Made by a program: the position numbers and the translations under genes. A stretch of 64,000 bases of DNA from contig CANIZL010000014.1 of NCBI GenBank assembly GCA_947471985.1, forward strand, positions 1 through 64,000. The letters run 5' to 3'. Under the pieces are notes generated by a model that made no database searches, had not been told where the DNA came from, and worked only from the letters and a program-made list of their open reading frames with translations. Of the stretch, positions 42,471 through 51,759 are shown one piece after another. Source of the DNA: Verrucomicrobiota bacterium (GTDB lineage Bacteria; Verrucomicrobiota; Verrucomicrobiia; Limisphaerales; UBA9464). Position 1 is the stretch's first letter, and every line of letters begins with the position of its first letter.

Positions 42471-45326
42471 ATGTCAGAAATCAACACGGATCAACCGCGT
42501 CGATTCGCCACGCGGGTTCTCCCCTGGCTGATCGCGGTGGTTTTCTTTGCCGCTTACCTGGCCACGCTGAACCACTGGGTGTCAGCGAACAGCCTGGGCT
42601 TGGTCTCGCAGATTGCGGGATGGGACGGGCAGGTGCCATTTCAGGCGCCCTTGATGTGGGTAATCACCCGGCCGTTGATGTGGGTGGGTGAGGCGAATCT
42701 GCCGCTGGCCGCCAACGTATTGACCGCATTCCTGGCTGCGAGCAGCGTGGGTTTGCTGGCCCGATGTGTGGCCATTTTTCCGGCGGATCGAACCCACGCC
42801 CAGCGGATTCGTGGACAGTTGGATGGCCTGCCGCTGGACGCGCCACTGAATTGGGTGCCCCCGCTGCTGGCTGCCGGTCTTTTGGGATTCCAGCTGACCT
42901 TTTGGGAGCATGCGACAGTGGTCACCGGGGAGATGTTAAACCTCTTCCTCTTTGCGCTGGCGGTTCGTTTTCTCGCCCAGTACCGGCTGGATGAACGGGA
43001 CCTGCGATTGCAGCAATTTGCGTTCGTGGTGGCGCTGGGCTGCGCCAATGACTGGTCCATGGTGGCGTATCTGCCGCTCTTTCTGGCCGCGCTGATTTGG
43101 ACGGTTGGTTGGGAATTAATGAACGCCCGTCGATTGGTGACCCTGATGGTCAGCTTTGCCTTCGGCCTGCTTTTGTATCTTCTGATGCCCATTGTGGCCT
43201 CCGGGGCTCCCGGCATGCCCGGCTCGTTTGGCGGGCGTTTCGTCGAATTGCTCAAGTATCAGAGAACACTGTTGGCAAGCACTCCGCGCTCGAAGCCGTT
43301 GCTGCTGGCGCTGATCCTTCTCCTGCCGGTGGTCTTCGTTTCGATCCGCTGGCGCAGTGGTGGCACCTCCGGCACCGATCAGAAGCTGCGGAATTTCTTT
43401 TTGATCCTGCTGCGCGTCCTGTGGATGGGGGCCGGCATCTATACCGCTTTCGATCAGGTCATCAGTACGCGGATGCTGGTGACGACCAGTGCCCAGTCGG
43501 GGATGCTGCCGTTGCTGACTTTTTCGTGGTTGGGTGCGCTGGCGGTGGGGGTTTCGGCGGGATGGTTCATTCTGATTGGAACGGCGGCGCCGGAGAAGCG
43601 GTGGGAGCGTACTTCCAGTGGGGCTAATGTCCTGGCGAAGCTGGGGGCAGCACTTTGTGTGTGTGCCGCAGTGGCCGTACCGGCGGCCTTGGTGTGGCGC
43701 AATTTGTCGAAAGTTGGGCTGCAGAATGGGCCGGTTCTGGCCCAGTTGGCGGACGATCTCAAGCGCTCTTTGCCGGATAAGCCGTCGTTGGTGCTCACTG
43801 AGGATGCTGCGCTTTCCGTGATTCTCCAGGCGGGGCTGCGACGGGATCCGTCGGCTCCCCGACATGTCCTGCTCCAAACGCGCTCGGCTGCGCTTTCGGA
43901 ATACCGGCAGCAGCTGGCCGCCCGGCATGGGCAGGATTTTCCGGCGCTGACAACGTTTGCCAAAGCTGAGACCAATGTGGCCGGGGTATTCCTCGAACTC
44001 CTCTACGCCGCCACGCGGGACGGCCGGGCCTTTTATCTCAATCCCCCGCTCTATGATTCCCGAACCACGTTCATTTTGGAATCGTTGCGAGTTCGGCCCC
44101 AGGGTTTGATCTACGCCATTGAATCTTACGCGCCCGGGGAGATTAGTCCCCCGCCGTTGACCGCGGCCCAGTCGGATCGCGTGGTGGCGGAGTGGAACGA
44201 GCGGTCGTCGCGGGTTTCGGCGATGGTGAGTGGTGTCGCGGCCAAGCTGCTGACTGCGGAGATTGCCGCCCGGATTTACAGTCGCGCGGCCAACGCCAAT
44301 GGCGTGGAATTGCAGCGGGCGGGCCGGCTACCGGAGGCGGGAAAGTTGTTTGCACTGGCAAGGGATCTGGTGCCGGAGAACGTGGCGGCGGTGGTCAATG
44401 CTGGTGTTAACGGTGCCCTGCAGAGCCGGGTGCCGCTCACGGCGGCCAAGAGCGCTGAATTGGCGAAGCCCCTGGCGCAGTCCGGTCAGACGCCGTTGGC
44501 CGTGGTCGAGCAGTTTGGACCCGTGGATGAGCCCCTGTTTCTCAGCACGCTGGCTTTGGCTTTGACCGAGGGGCCCAATCCACTGGCTCGCGCCGCGGCC
44601 GTGGCCTCCAGCCGCGCCTTGGAACTGGCTCCCGATAGTGTGACGGCGGCCGATGCTTTTGCCCGGGCCGCACTGGCGGCCGGTGAGCCGAAGCTGGCCT
44701 TTGATGCCATCGCCAAGGTCCGACGCCTTGCCAGCGCGGGGCAGGTCAAGAACGAGGTGCTGGCGGGAATTGAACTTTTGCAGGCGCGGCTTTCCGTGGG
44801 GGCCCGTGACATGGTGGCCGCCGAGAAGACCTTGGTGGAAGCGTGGAAGCGATTTCCCGACGATGCGCCCCTGATTGAGGGAATCTGTGATTTTTACACC
44901 TCGCTGGGGATGTCGACCAATGCGCTGCCGTACGTGGATCACTATCTGGGGCGGCATAAGGATAATGACACCATCCAGGCCCGACGCGGATCGCTGCTGG
45001 TGGAATCCGGGCGGGCGGCGGACGCAGTGGAGGTTCTGGACGCCGTTCTGGCCCGCCGGCCGAACGATTACGAGGCCCGTCTGGGTCGCGGAGCAGCGCT
45101 GCTGATCCTGCAGAAGCCGGCGGCGGCCCGGGCTGATTTTGAATTCGTCCGGCAGGTAAATCCGAATTTCGCCCGGGCCCTCCTGGGGCTGGGGCGCGCC
45201 TGTCAGGCGGAGCAAAATTCCGCCGACGCGCAACGCCACTTTCAAAAGGTGATCGAGGTGACCCCCACGAATTCCGTGTATCATCTCGCCGCCAAGGAGC
45301 TGCTGGCCCGGCTCGGCAACAAATAG
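42471..45326 (+). CDS. DUF2723 membrane protein with C-terminal TPR repeats
   Basis: 951 residues from the ATG at 42471. The N-terminal ~420 residues hold 10 or more membrane helices with the DUF2723 pattern (AAYLATLNHWVSANS, LTFWEHATVVTGEMLNL). The C-terminal ~350 residues form TPR-like helices (EAGKLFALARDLVPENVAAVVNAG, ADAVEVLDAVLARRPNDYEARLGRG). DUF2723 proteins resemble lipid-linked glycosyltransferases; the enzymatic role here is unknown. It is followed by a GT4 and a WecA-type gene, so cell-surface glycan synthesis is plausible. Confidence 0.85.
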   Translation: MSEINTDQPRRFATRVLPWLIAVVFFAAYLATLNHWVSANSLGLVSQIAGWDGQVPFQAPLMWVITRPLMWVGEANLPLAANVLTAFLAASSVGLLARCVAIFPADRTHAQRIRGQLDGLPLDAPLNWVPPLLAAGLLGFQLTFWEHATVVTGEMLNLFLFALAVRFLAQYRLDERDLRLQQFAFVVALGCANDWSMVAYLPLFLAALIWTVGWELMNARRLVTLMVSFAFGLLLYLLMPIVASGAPGMPGSFGGRFVELLKYQRTLLASTPRSKPLLLALILLLPVVFVSIRWRSGGTSGTDQKLRNFFLILLRVLWMGAGIYTAFDQVISTRMLVTTSAQSGMLPLLTFSWLGALAVGVSAGWFILIGTAAPEKRWERTSSGANVLAKLGAALCVCAAVAVPAALVWRNLSKVGLQNGPVLAQLADDLKRSLPDKPSLVLTEDAALSVILQAGLRRDPSAPRHVLLQTRSAALSEYRQQLAARHGQDFPALTTFAKAETNVAGVFLELLYAATRDGRAFYLNPPLYDSRTTFILESLRVRPQGLIYAIESYAPGEISPPPLTAAQSDRVVAEWNERSSRVSAMVSGVAAKLLTAEIAARIYSRAANANGVELQRAGRLPEAGKLFALARDLVPENVAAVVNAGVNGALQSRVPLTAAKSAELAKPLAQSGQTPLAVVEQFGPVDEPLFLSTLALALTEGPNPLARAAAVASSRALELAPDSVTAADAFARAALAAGEPKLAFDAIAKVRRLASAGQVKNEVLAGIELLQARLSVGARDMVAAEKTLVEAWKRFPDDAPLIEGICDFYTSLGMSTNALPYVDHYLGRHKDNDTIQARRGSLLVESGRAADAVEVLDAVLARRPNDYEARLGRGAALLILQKPAAARADFEFVRQVNPNFARALLGLGRACQAEQNSADAQRHFQKVIEVTPTNSVYHLAAKELLARLGNK

Positions 45327-45380
45327 CCAATCGAGGTCGCCGGTTTCAGTTCGCTGACCGTGCCGGAGACCTTGTGTGCC

Positions 45381-46547
45381 ATGCGTGTCAGTCATGTCAT
45401 CACCCGGCTGATTGTCGGAGGCGCGCAGGAGAACACCATTGCCTCGGTTCTCGGCTTGCGACAGAAACCGGATCTTCAGGTGGACCTTTTGTCAGGTCCC
45501 ACCGCCGGCAGTGAAGGTTCGCTGGAATCGATGGTGTCGGGAGTTCCGGGATTGTTGACGCTGGTGCCGGCGTTGGTTCGGCCGGTCGATCCGTGGCGTG
45601 ATTGGCAGGCGGTTCGTCAGCTGACCCGTTGGTTCCGGGAGCATCGCCCGGATATCGTCCACACCCACAGTGGCAAGGCGGGCGTGCTGGGACGTCTGGC
45701 GGCGTATCGCGCGGGCGTTCCGGTGGTGGTGCATTCCATTCATGGGCCGAGCTTTGGAGCCTTCCAGGGGCCGGTGCAGAATGCGATTTTCCGAACCGCT
45801 GAACGCCGGGCCGGCCGGTTGACGGATCACTTTGTGGTCGTGGCAGAAGCCATGCGGGATCAGTACCTCCGGGCGGGTATCGGTACCGCCGGGCAATACA
45901 CGCGAATCTTCAGCGGATTTGATCTGGAGCCATTTCTTCAGGCGCGACGCGATCCAGAACTGGCCACTCGACTGGGATTGAACGACGGCGATTTTGTCAT
46001 CGGCAAAATCGCGCGGCTGTTTGAACTCAAGGGGCACGATGACCTTTTTGAAGCGGCGCCGGAGTTGTGCCGGCGGATTCCCAATTTGAAGATCCTGCTG
46101 GTGGGCGATGGACCGGCGCGGGAACGATTGACGCAAATCGCCAACTCCGGGCCCCTGCGCGGACGCGTTGTATTTGCCGGGCTGGTGCCGCCCTCGGAGG
46201 TGGGTCGGTACGTCGCGCAGATGGATGCCTTGGTGCATTTGTCCCGCCGGGAAGGTCTGCCGCGAGCCATTCCGCAGGCGCTCGCCGCGGGCAAACCAGT
46301 GGTGGCCTACGATTGCGATGGCGCCGGCGAGGTGTGCCTTCCCGGGCAAACCGGATTTCTGGTTGCGCCGGGAGATCTGGAATCGCTCGTCACCCGCTTG
46401 GGAATGCTGGCGGACGCGCCGGAATTGCGGGAGCAACTGGGGGAAGCCGGCCGAGCTTTGGTTCGGGAACGGTTCACCGTTCGGGCTTTGGTGGACCAGC
46501 AATATGAGTTGTACCAACGGCTCTGGGCACAACGGAAAGCCCGTTGA
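45381..46547 (+). CDS. Glycosyltransferase family 4 protein
   Basis: 388 residues from the ATG at 45381 (MRVSHVITRLIVGGAQENT), the usual GT-B start. Further motifs are HTHSGKAGVLGRLAA, IGKIARLFELKGHDDL and the donor-site region EGLPRAIPQALAAGKPVVAYDCDGAGE. It transfers a sugar from a nucleotide donor to a lipid- or polymer-linked acceptor in the cytoplasm. Confidence 0.93.
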   Translation: MRVSHVITRLIVGGAQENTIASVLGLRQKPDLQVDLLSGPTAGSEGSLESMVSGVPGLLTLVPALVRPVDPWRDWQAVRQLTRWFREHRPDIVHTHSGKAGVLGRLAAYRAGVPVVVHSIHGPSFGAFQGPVQNAIFRTAERRAGRLTDHFVVVAEAMRDQYLRAGIGTAGQYTRIFSGFDLEPFLQARRDPELATRLGLNDGDFVIGKIARLFELKGHDDLFEAAPELCRRIPNLKILLVGDGPARERLTQIANSGPLRGRVVFAGLVPPSEVGRYVAQMDALVHLSRREGLPRAIPQALAAGKPVVAYDCDGAGEVCLPGQTGFLVAPGDLESLVTRLGMLADAPELREQLGEAGRALVRERFTVRALVDQQYELYQRLWAQRKAR

Positions 46548-46649
46548 ATGGACTCGCAGCCGAGTCTTCACGCCCGCGTTCCGCCGTTGCCTCAGGGAGT
46601 CGGTGCGGCAAGGTAGCGGTCACTGAAATCAACCTCCCTGCTTTACGGA

Positions 46650-47624
46650 ATGGCGATCCTCGGCCCGGCCCTGGCGACGGCTGTGTCGGTCCCCATGTGG
46701 CGCCGTTGGTGTGTGCGCCAGGGCTTGGTGGATGATCCCGGGCACCGGAAAATCCACGCCACGCCGGTTCCCTTGGCGGGCGGCTTCGCCGTGTTCACCG
46801 GACTGGCGGTGGCTTTGCTGTTGGGCTGGCTGGCGGTCGAACTCGGCTGGTTGCCCGGCGATTCTCTGCCGCCCATGGAATATGGGGTGGGTCGTCGATG
46901 GGGTTCGCTGCTAGGCATTCTGGCCGGCGCGCTGGGCATGTTGCTGCTGGGGGCGTGGGACGACTGGCGCGAGTTGCCGGCCGGGATGAAGTTTGCCGGC
47001 CAGGCGGGGATTGCGTGGCTGGTTGCCGCCTCGGGCGTGCGGGTGACCCTGTTCGTCGACAACGCGGCCTTTAGCTACGCGGTGACGGTGTTGTGGATGC
47101 TCACCGTGACGAATGCGCTGAATTTCAATGACAATATGAACGGGCTCTGCGCGGGACTCGGCGTCCTGGCGGCGGCGTGGTTGGGTGTGTCGGCAGCGGC
47201 CCTGGGACAGTATCTGGTGGCCATCCTTGCCTTTGCGATGGTCGGCGCGCTGCTGGGTTATCTGCCCTTCAATTACCCGCGGGCCTCCGTATTTTTGGGG
47301 GACGCCGGTTCGCACCTCATCGGCTTTCTCCTCGCGGTGATGGCCATTCTGCCACACTTCTATTCGGTGCGGCTGGGAGCGGTGAAGCCCCTCGCGGTGT
47401 TGACGCCCCTGCTCGTTTTGGCCGTACCCTTGCTGGATCTCGCCAGCGTGGTGATTATCCGGACGTGGCACGGTCGCCCCTTTTGGATCGGGGATACCAA
47501 TCATTTCTCCCATCGACTGGTCCGGGCCGGTTTGTCCAAACCCCAGGCGGTTCTGGTGTTGTGGTTGGGCGCGGCGTTGGGCGGCGCGATCGCCTTTGTG
47601 TACGCTCATCCGCCGCGGTTTTGA
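46650..47624 (+). CDS. MraY/WecA-type undecaprenyl-phosphate sugar-1-phosphate transferase
   Basis: 324 residues with about ten membrane helices. The signatures are GAWDDW (cytoplasmic Asp pair), NALNFNDNMNGLCAG, FLGDAGSHLIGF and DTNHFSHRLV (HxxHR). It initiates a lipid-linked glycan at the inner face of the membrane. The usual DG(L/I)DG or DNMDG motif reads DNMNG, with Asn in place of the second Asp. Partner genes are the GT4 and DUF2723 genes upstream. Confidence 0.9.
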   Translation: MAILGPALATAVSVPMWRRWCVRQGLVDDPGHRKIHATPVPLAGGFAVFTGLAVALLLGWLAVELGWLPGDSLPPMEYGVGRRWGSLLGILAGALGMLLLGAWDDWRELPAGMKFAGQAGIAWLVAASGVRVTLFVDNAAFSYAVTVLWMLTVTNALNFNDNMNGLCAGLGVLAAAWLGVSAAALGQYLVAILAFAMVGALLGYLPFNYPRASVFLGDAGSHLIGFLLAVMAILPHFYSVRLGAVKPLAVLTPLLVLAVPLLDLASVVIIRTWHGRPFWIGDTNHFSHRLVRAGLSKPQAVLVLWLGAALGGAIAFVYAHPPRF

Positions 47625-47668
47625 AACCCCCCGCGTGAATGCCGCCCGGCGTTGCGGCGGCTGAACCC

Positions 47669-47693
47669 AACTTTCGGCACCGGACCGAAAGTT
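47669..47693. repeat. Inverted repeat between convergent genes
   Basis: AACTTTCGG (47669-47677) and CCGAAAGTT (47685-47693) form a perfect 9-bp stem with a 7-nt loop. It may act as a terminator for the WecA-type gene, 45 bp upstream, though only a short T-run (ATTTTC) follows 7 bp after. Confidence 0.5.
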
Positions 47694-47773
47694 CGATCAT
47701 TTTCGGACCGACCGGAAACGCCGCCTTCGATCCTCGATCAAGTCATCCAACGCTCCCGCTGCCAAGGCACAAC

Positions 47774-47862
47774 TTTGAACCTGGCACGCCATTCGGGGTT
47801 GGGCGCACGGGGCAAATTCTGAACCTGGCACGGAGTTCTACCGCCCGTTTAGGGAGCCTGCC
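47774..47862. repeat. Second cluster of TGAACCTGGCAC / TAGGGAGCCTG units
   Basis: TTTGAACCTGGCACG (47774-47788), TCTGAACCTGGCACG (47818-47832 approximately) and TTTAGGGAGCCTG (47848-47860 approximately) match the units at 312-328 and 376-392. No transposase is present here, as expected for dispersed non-autonomous elements mobilised in trans. Confidence 0.55.
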
Positions 47863-47948
47863 CCCCAAGTTCGGCCGCACCGGAGGGCGCAGATTGTTCA
47901 TGAAAGCGCAGGTTCCTGGTAAAATAGGCGGCAGTATCGAAAGTCGGC

Positions 47949-48806
47949 TTAACGTTTTCGTGCCGTGGCCTGCTCGTATTCGGTGAGTGCCCGGGGCATG
48001 ATCTCCTTCAAGCGGGCGATGCGCGAGCCGTGGCTCGGATGGGTGCTCATAAACTCCGGCGGCTGCCCGCCACCCGCCGCCGCCATGCGTTCCCAGAACG
48101 TCACGGCGTCCTGGGGATTGTATCCCGCGCGGGCGGCATACAGGAGTCCGCGTTCGTCGGCTTGGGTTTCGTGTTCGCGACTGAAGGGCATGAGCACGCC
48201 GTATTTGGTGGTGAGTCCCAAGGCACCCATGACCGCACGTTGGTGTTCCGGGGTCATATCACCCATCGACACTGCCGTTGAGGCGCCCTGGAGGACGGTG
48301 TTGAAGACCTCGGTTTGCAACATGCGTTGGGAACCATGCCGCAGGATGGCGTGGGCAATTTCATGGCCCAGCACCACCGCGAGGCCGTCGTCGGTCTGGG
48401 TGATCGGGAGAATGCCGGTATAGACCACAATTTTGCCACCGGGCAGGCAGAACGCGTTCGCCTGCGAACTTTCGACCACACTGACCTGCCACTCGAAGCT
48501 GGGTTCCAAGGTTCGGACGACCGTGATCAGGTTGCGAACCACGCGGCTGACCTGATCCACTGCGGGTCCGCTCGATACCACACGTTCGGTCTGGAGCACC
48601 TTTTGAAAACTCTGGAGTCCGAGGGCGGCTCCCTGTTGATCGGTGAGGGATCCGCGAATCTTCCGTCCGGTTTCAGCATCCCGGACCGTGGGGGCGCTGA
48701 AGTATTTGAACGCCGCCAGAGCCACGGCGAGCAGGAGTGGCAGGAGCAGCATCGGGCCGCGGCCGCGCCGTCCCGAACCGGTCGATGATTCCATGTCGTA
48801 TGCCAT
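47949..48806 (-). CDS. M48-family metalloprotease, membrane-anchored
   Basis: 285 residues. One N-terminal membrane helix (residues ~18-36) anchors the catalytic domain. The zinc motif is HEIAH (148-152), the third ligand lies in HETQADERG, and the closing PSHGSRIARL is a family signature. It is a Zn-protease, probably active in the periplasm on misfolded or membrane proteins. An alternative start at 48794 is possible. Confidence 0.92.
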   Translation of the reverse strand: MAYDMESSTGSGRRGRGPMLLLPLLLAVALAAFKYFSAPTVRDAETGRKIRGSLTDQQGAALGLQSFQKVLQTERVVSSGPAVDQVSRVVRNLITVVRTLEPSFEWQVSVVESSQANAFCLPGGKIVVYTGILPITQTDDGLAVVLGHEIAHAILRHGSQRMLQTEVFNTVLQGASTAVSMGDMTPEHQRAVMGALGLTTKYGVLMPFSREHETQADERGLLYAARAGYNPQDAVTFWERMAAAGGGQPPEFMSTHPSHGSRIARLKEIMPRALTEYEQATARKR

Positions 48807-48987
48807 ATGTATGAGCGTAGCTGGGGGCTAGCCAAGTCCGTGAGTGGGCTCTTGACAAGGGGTGGGAATTTCGGAGGCGAAGCGCCCGGCTCGAATTCTC
48901 CGGATTGGCCCGCCGCTTCCGCATTTTATTGAAGCCCGGCGAATGATTTGATTGCCGTCCGACGCGATATGCGGAGATAGTTGCCAC

Positions 48988-51747
48988 ATGTCTCGGGAAA
49001 CTTGGTCAGGCGCAGCGTGTCGATGGGGAATTTGGCTGCTGGGGTGGATGTTGGGCGCCAGCGCGGTGACCTGGGCGGATGGTTTTGTCCATGTCGCACC
49101 GCGTCCCGCGGGTTTCACCGAAGGCGAATTATTGCTCGGCGAGCTGAACTGCGTGGTTTGCCACACCGCTCCGCCGGCGATCCGGCAGCGGCTCAACTCC
49201 CGCGGAGCACCGGTACTGGGAGCCGGTGGATTGCAGGTGACGCCGCAGTGGTTGCGCCGTTGGCTGGCCAATCCCGCTGGGGCGAAGGCTGGTTCGGGAA
49301 TGCCCGACGTGCTGCACGGCGTGCCCGAGGCGCAGCGGGGCGAGGTGGCGGATTCGCTCACGCAGTTTCTGATTTCCCTGGCGCCCACCACTGCTCCGGC
49401 GGCGGTGCGGGCGGATCCGTCGCGGGTTGAGAGCGGACGCGTTTTGTTTCACTCCATCGGTTGCGTCAGCTGCCACGCTCCGCAGGACCGCGAGGCTGGG
49501 GTGACACCGGAGATTTTTGAACGTGCCCGGTCCGTGGCGGTGCCGTTGGTGGATCTGGCCACCAAGTATCCCGCCGGGGAACTCGTGCGCTTTCTCCTCG
49601 ATCCGGTGAAGCATCGTCCCGGCGGTCGGATGCCCTCCCTGAGCCTCACGGAAACCGAGGCGACCAGTCTGGCGACCTATTTGCTGCGGGAGCAACTCGC
49701 GGACATTGAGCGTCGCTCGCCGGCGGCGGTGGCCGGCCTGCAATTTGAGTATTTCGCCGGCCGCTTTGACGGCTGCGCTGATTTTGAAAAACGGCAACCG
49801 ACCTCGTCCGGTATCGCGGCAACCGTGGATCCCAAGGTGACGTCCCGTCCGGGCGATTTTGGCCTCCGTTTTCAGGGCATCCTCATGGTGCCGGCGGACG
49901 GCGAGTACGCGTTTTCACTAAACTCCGATGATGGATCGCAGTTGTACCTGGATGGACAGCGGCTGATTGACATTGATGGCGAGCATCCGCCGACGGAACG
50001 TTCGGCCCCGGCCAAACTCAAGGCGGGACCGCACGGATTTTCGCTATTGTTTTATCAGAACGGCGGCGGTTATGAACTCAACCTGCGATGGTCGGGCCCG
50101 GGCTTTTCGCGGCAGGAGATTCCTGCGTCGGCCTTCCGGCATTTTGCCCGCCCGATGCTGCCGGTGGGTGAGGTGGCTGAAACGAAGGATCCGGTGAAGG
50201 CGGCGCAGGGTCGCGATTGGTTTACGAAGTTGAATTGTGCGTCCTGTCACGAGGGCACGGGTGTGACTCCGACTACGGGCCGGCCGCTGCTGGAATTGTC
50301 GGCGCGGGTGCAGGCGGGATGTCTGGCCGATTCCGTGCCGGCGGGAGCGCCCCGTTTTGATCTGACGACGGCTCAGCGCCAGGCCCTCCGGGAAGCCGTG
50401 AGTGGAGCGGCGCGCTTGGCCGAGCCGTTGTCCGCCGCGGGGCAGGTGGCGCAAACCATGACCCGGTTGAACTGCTACGCCTGCCATGCGCGGGACGGAG
50501 TGGGTGGTCCTTTGGAAAGCGGCCGCGCGGATTGGTTCCGCGTGGTGGGTGAGGCGGATCTGGGAGACGAAGGTCGCCTGCCCCCGCATTTGACTGCGGT
50601 GGGGGCCAAGCTCAAGCCCGCCTGGTTGCAACAGTTGCTGAGCGAAGGCACCAAGGTGCGGCCGTATATGGCCACCCGGATGCCTCGTTTCGGCGCCACC
50701 CACGCCACGGCCCTGCAGGCGGCCTTGCTCCAGGCGGATCAGCGGGCGGACGCCGCGGCCGAACCGGTGGCCACGGCTCGTGAGGGGAAGCTCGGTTGGA
50801 AACTGGTGGGACGCGATGGCTTGAGCTGCATCGCCTGCCACACGTTTACGACGTTTGGCTCGACGGGCATTCCAGCGCTCGGTCTGGACGCCATGGCGCG
50901 TCGGCTGCAATGGGACTGGTTCCGTCGTTATCTCCCCGATCCGGCGGCGTTGCGACCGGGGACGCGCATGCCGACTTTCTGGCCCGAGGGTCATGCCGTG
51001 AACACGGCGATTCTGGGCGGTCGCACGGACGCGCAAATACAGGCCATCTGGGCCTGGCTGCAGGACGGCCCCAAAGCGGAGGTGCCGACGGGCCTGACCC
51101 GCGGGCGGCATGAGCTGGTGGTGGATGCGGAGACCGTGATCTATCGCAATTTCATTGAGGGCGCCGGTTCCCGCGCCATCGGGGTGGGTTATCCCGAACA
51201 CGCCAACCTGGCCTTCGACGCCAACGAACTCCGTCTCGCGTTGCTCTGGCAGGGCAGCTTCATCGACATTTCCCGGCACAGCACGGATCGCGGGGTCGGT
51301 TATGAACCGCCCTTGGGCGATCATCGCATCGTTCTGCCGGCCGGTCCGGCGTTTGCCGCCCTGACCGATGCCCAGGCCGCTTGGCCGGCGGCACCGGATC
51401 GGCTGAGCGGGGTCAATCGCTTCCTCGGCTATACCCTCGATGCGCAACAGCGCCCCACGTTCCGCTATCGCATCGGCGGCGTCACGGTTGAGGAGACGCC
51501 GCGGCCGCGGGCGGGCGAGGTGGATTTGACCCTGGTGCGGCACTTCCGGTTTACGGGGACGGCGGATCGGCCGTTGTATCTCCGAGTCGCCAAGGGGGCG
51601 ATTGTTGCCGGCGCCCCGGGTGAATTCAATGTGGAGCAAAAGCTGAAGGTGAAATTCGACGGTCCCGGGACGGCGAAGATTGTCGGCTCCGAGCTGCGCG
51701 TGCCGGTGCCGGTGCCCGGCGAGTTCAATTTGGAAATGACCTGGTAA
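48988..51747 (+). CDS. Multiheme c-type cytochrome with PA14 domain
   Basis: 919 residues from the ATG at 48988 (TTG at 48952 possible). A signal peptide (WGIWLLGWMLGASAVTWA) is followed by five CxxCH heme motifs: CVVCH (~55), CVSCH (~159), CASCH (~415), CYACH (~495) and CIACH (~613). Between the second and third is a PA14 carbohydrate-binding beta domain (~255-385, YAFSLNSDDGSQLYLDG). The C-terminal ~230 residues are a beta-rich region without heme. It is predicted to be a periplasmic electron-transfer protein acting with the propeller protein 12 bp downstream. Confidence 0.88.
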   Translation: MSRETWSGAACRWGIWLLGWMLGASAVTWADGFVHVAPRPAGFTEGELLLGELNCVVCHTAPPAIRQRLNSRGAPVLGAGGLQVTPQWLRRWLANPAGAKAGSGMPDVLHGVPEAQRGEVADSLTQFLISLAPTTAPAAVRADPSRVESGRVLFHSIGCVSCHAPQDREAGVTPEIFERARSVAVPLVDLATKYPAGELVRFLLDPVKHRPGGRMPSLSLTETEATSLATYLLREQLADIERRSPAAVAGLQFEYFAGRFDGCADFEKRQPTSSGIAATVDPKVTSRPGDFGLRFQGILMVPADGEYAFSLNSDDGSQLYLDGQRLIDIDGEHPPTERSAPAKLKAGPHGFSLLFYQNGGGYELNLRWSGPGFSRQEIPASAFRHFARPMLPVGEVAETKDPVKAAQGRDWFTKLNCASCHEGTGVTPTTGRPLLELSARVQAGCLADSVPAGAPRFDLTTAQRQALREAVSGAARLAEPLSAAGQVAQTMTRLNCYACHARDGVGGPLESGRADWFRVVGEADLGDEGRLPPHLTAVGAKLKPAWLQQLLSEGTKVRPYMATRMPRFGATHATALQAALLQADQRADAAAEPVATAREGKLGWKLVGRDGLSCIACHTFTTFGSTGIPALGLDAMARRLQWDWFRRYLPDPAALRPGTRMPTFWPEGHAVNTAILGGRTDAQIQAIWAWLQDGPKAEVPTGLTRGRHELVVDAETVIYRNFIEGAGSRAIGVGYPEHANLAFDANELRLALLWQGSFIDISRHSTDRGVGYEPPLGDHRIVLPAGPAFAALTDAQAAWPAAPDRLSGVNRFLGYTLDAQQRPTFRYRIGGVTVEETPRPRAGEVDLTLVRHFRFTGTADRPLYLRVAKGAIVAGAPGEFNVEQKLKVKFDGPGTAKIVGSELRVPVPVPGEFNLEMTW

Positions 51748-51759
51748 CCCGACCACCCC

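Larger units (their letters stand above)
47625..47948. other. Intergenic region with repeat units, no supported gene
   Basis: This 324-bp gap between the convergent WecA-type and M48 genes contains a 9-bp hairpin at 47669-47693 and repeat units at 47774-47862 that resemble the cluster at 312-426. No gene can be supported. Confidence 0.55.

Noticed and set aside
48852-48857. TTGACA box upstream of the pentaheme gene considered as a promoter
   Set aside because: No acceptable -10 hexamer is found 16-18 bp downstream.
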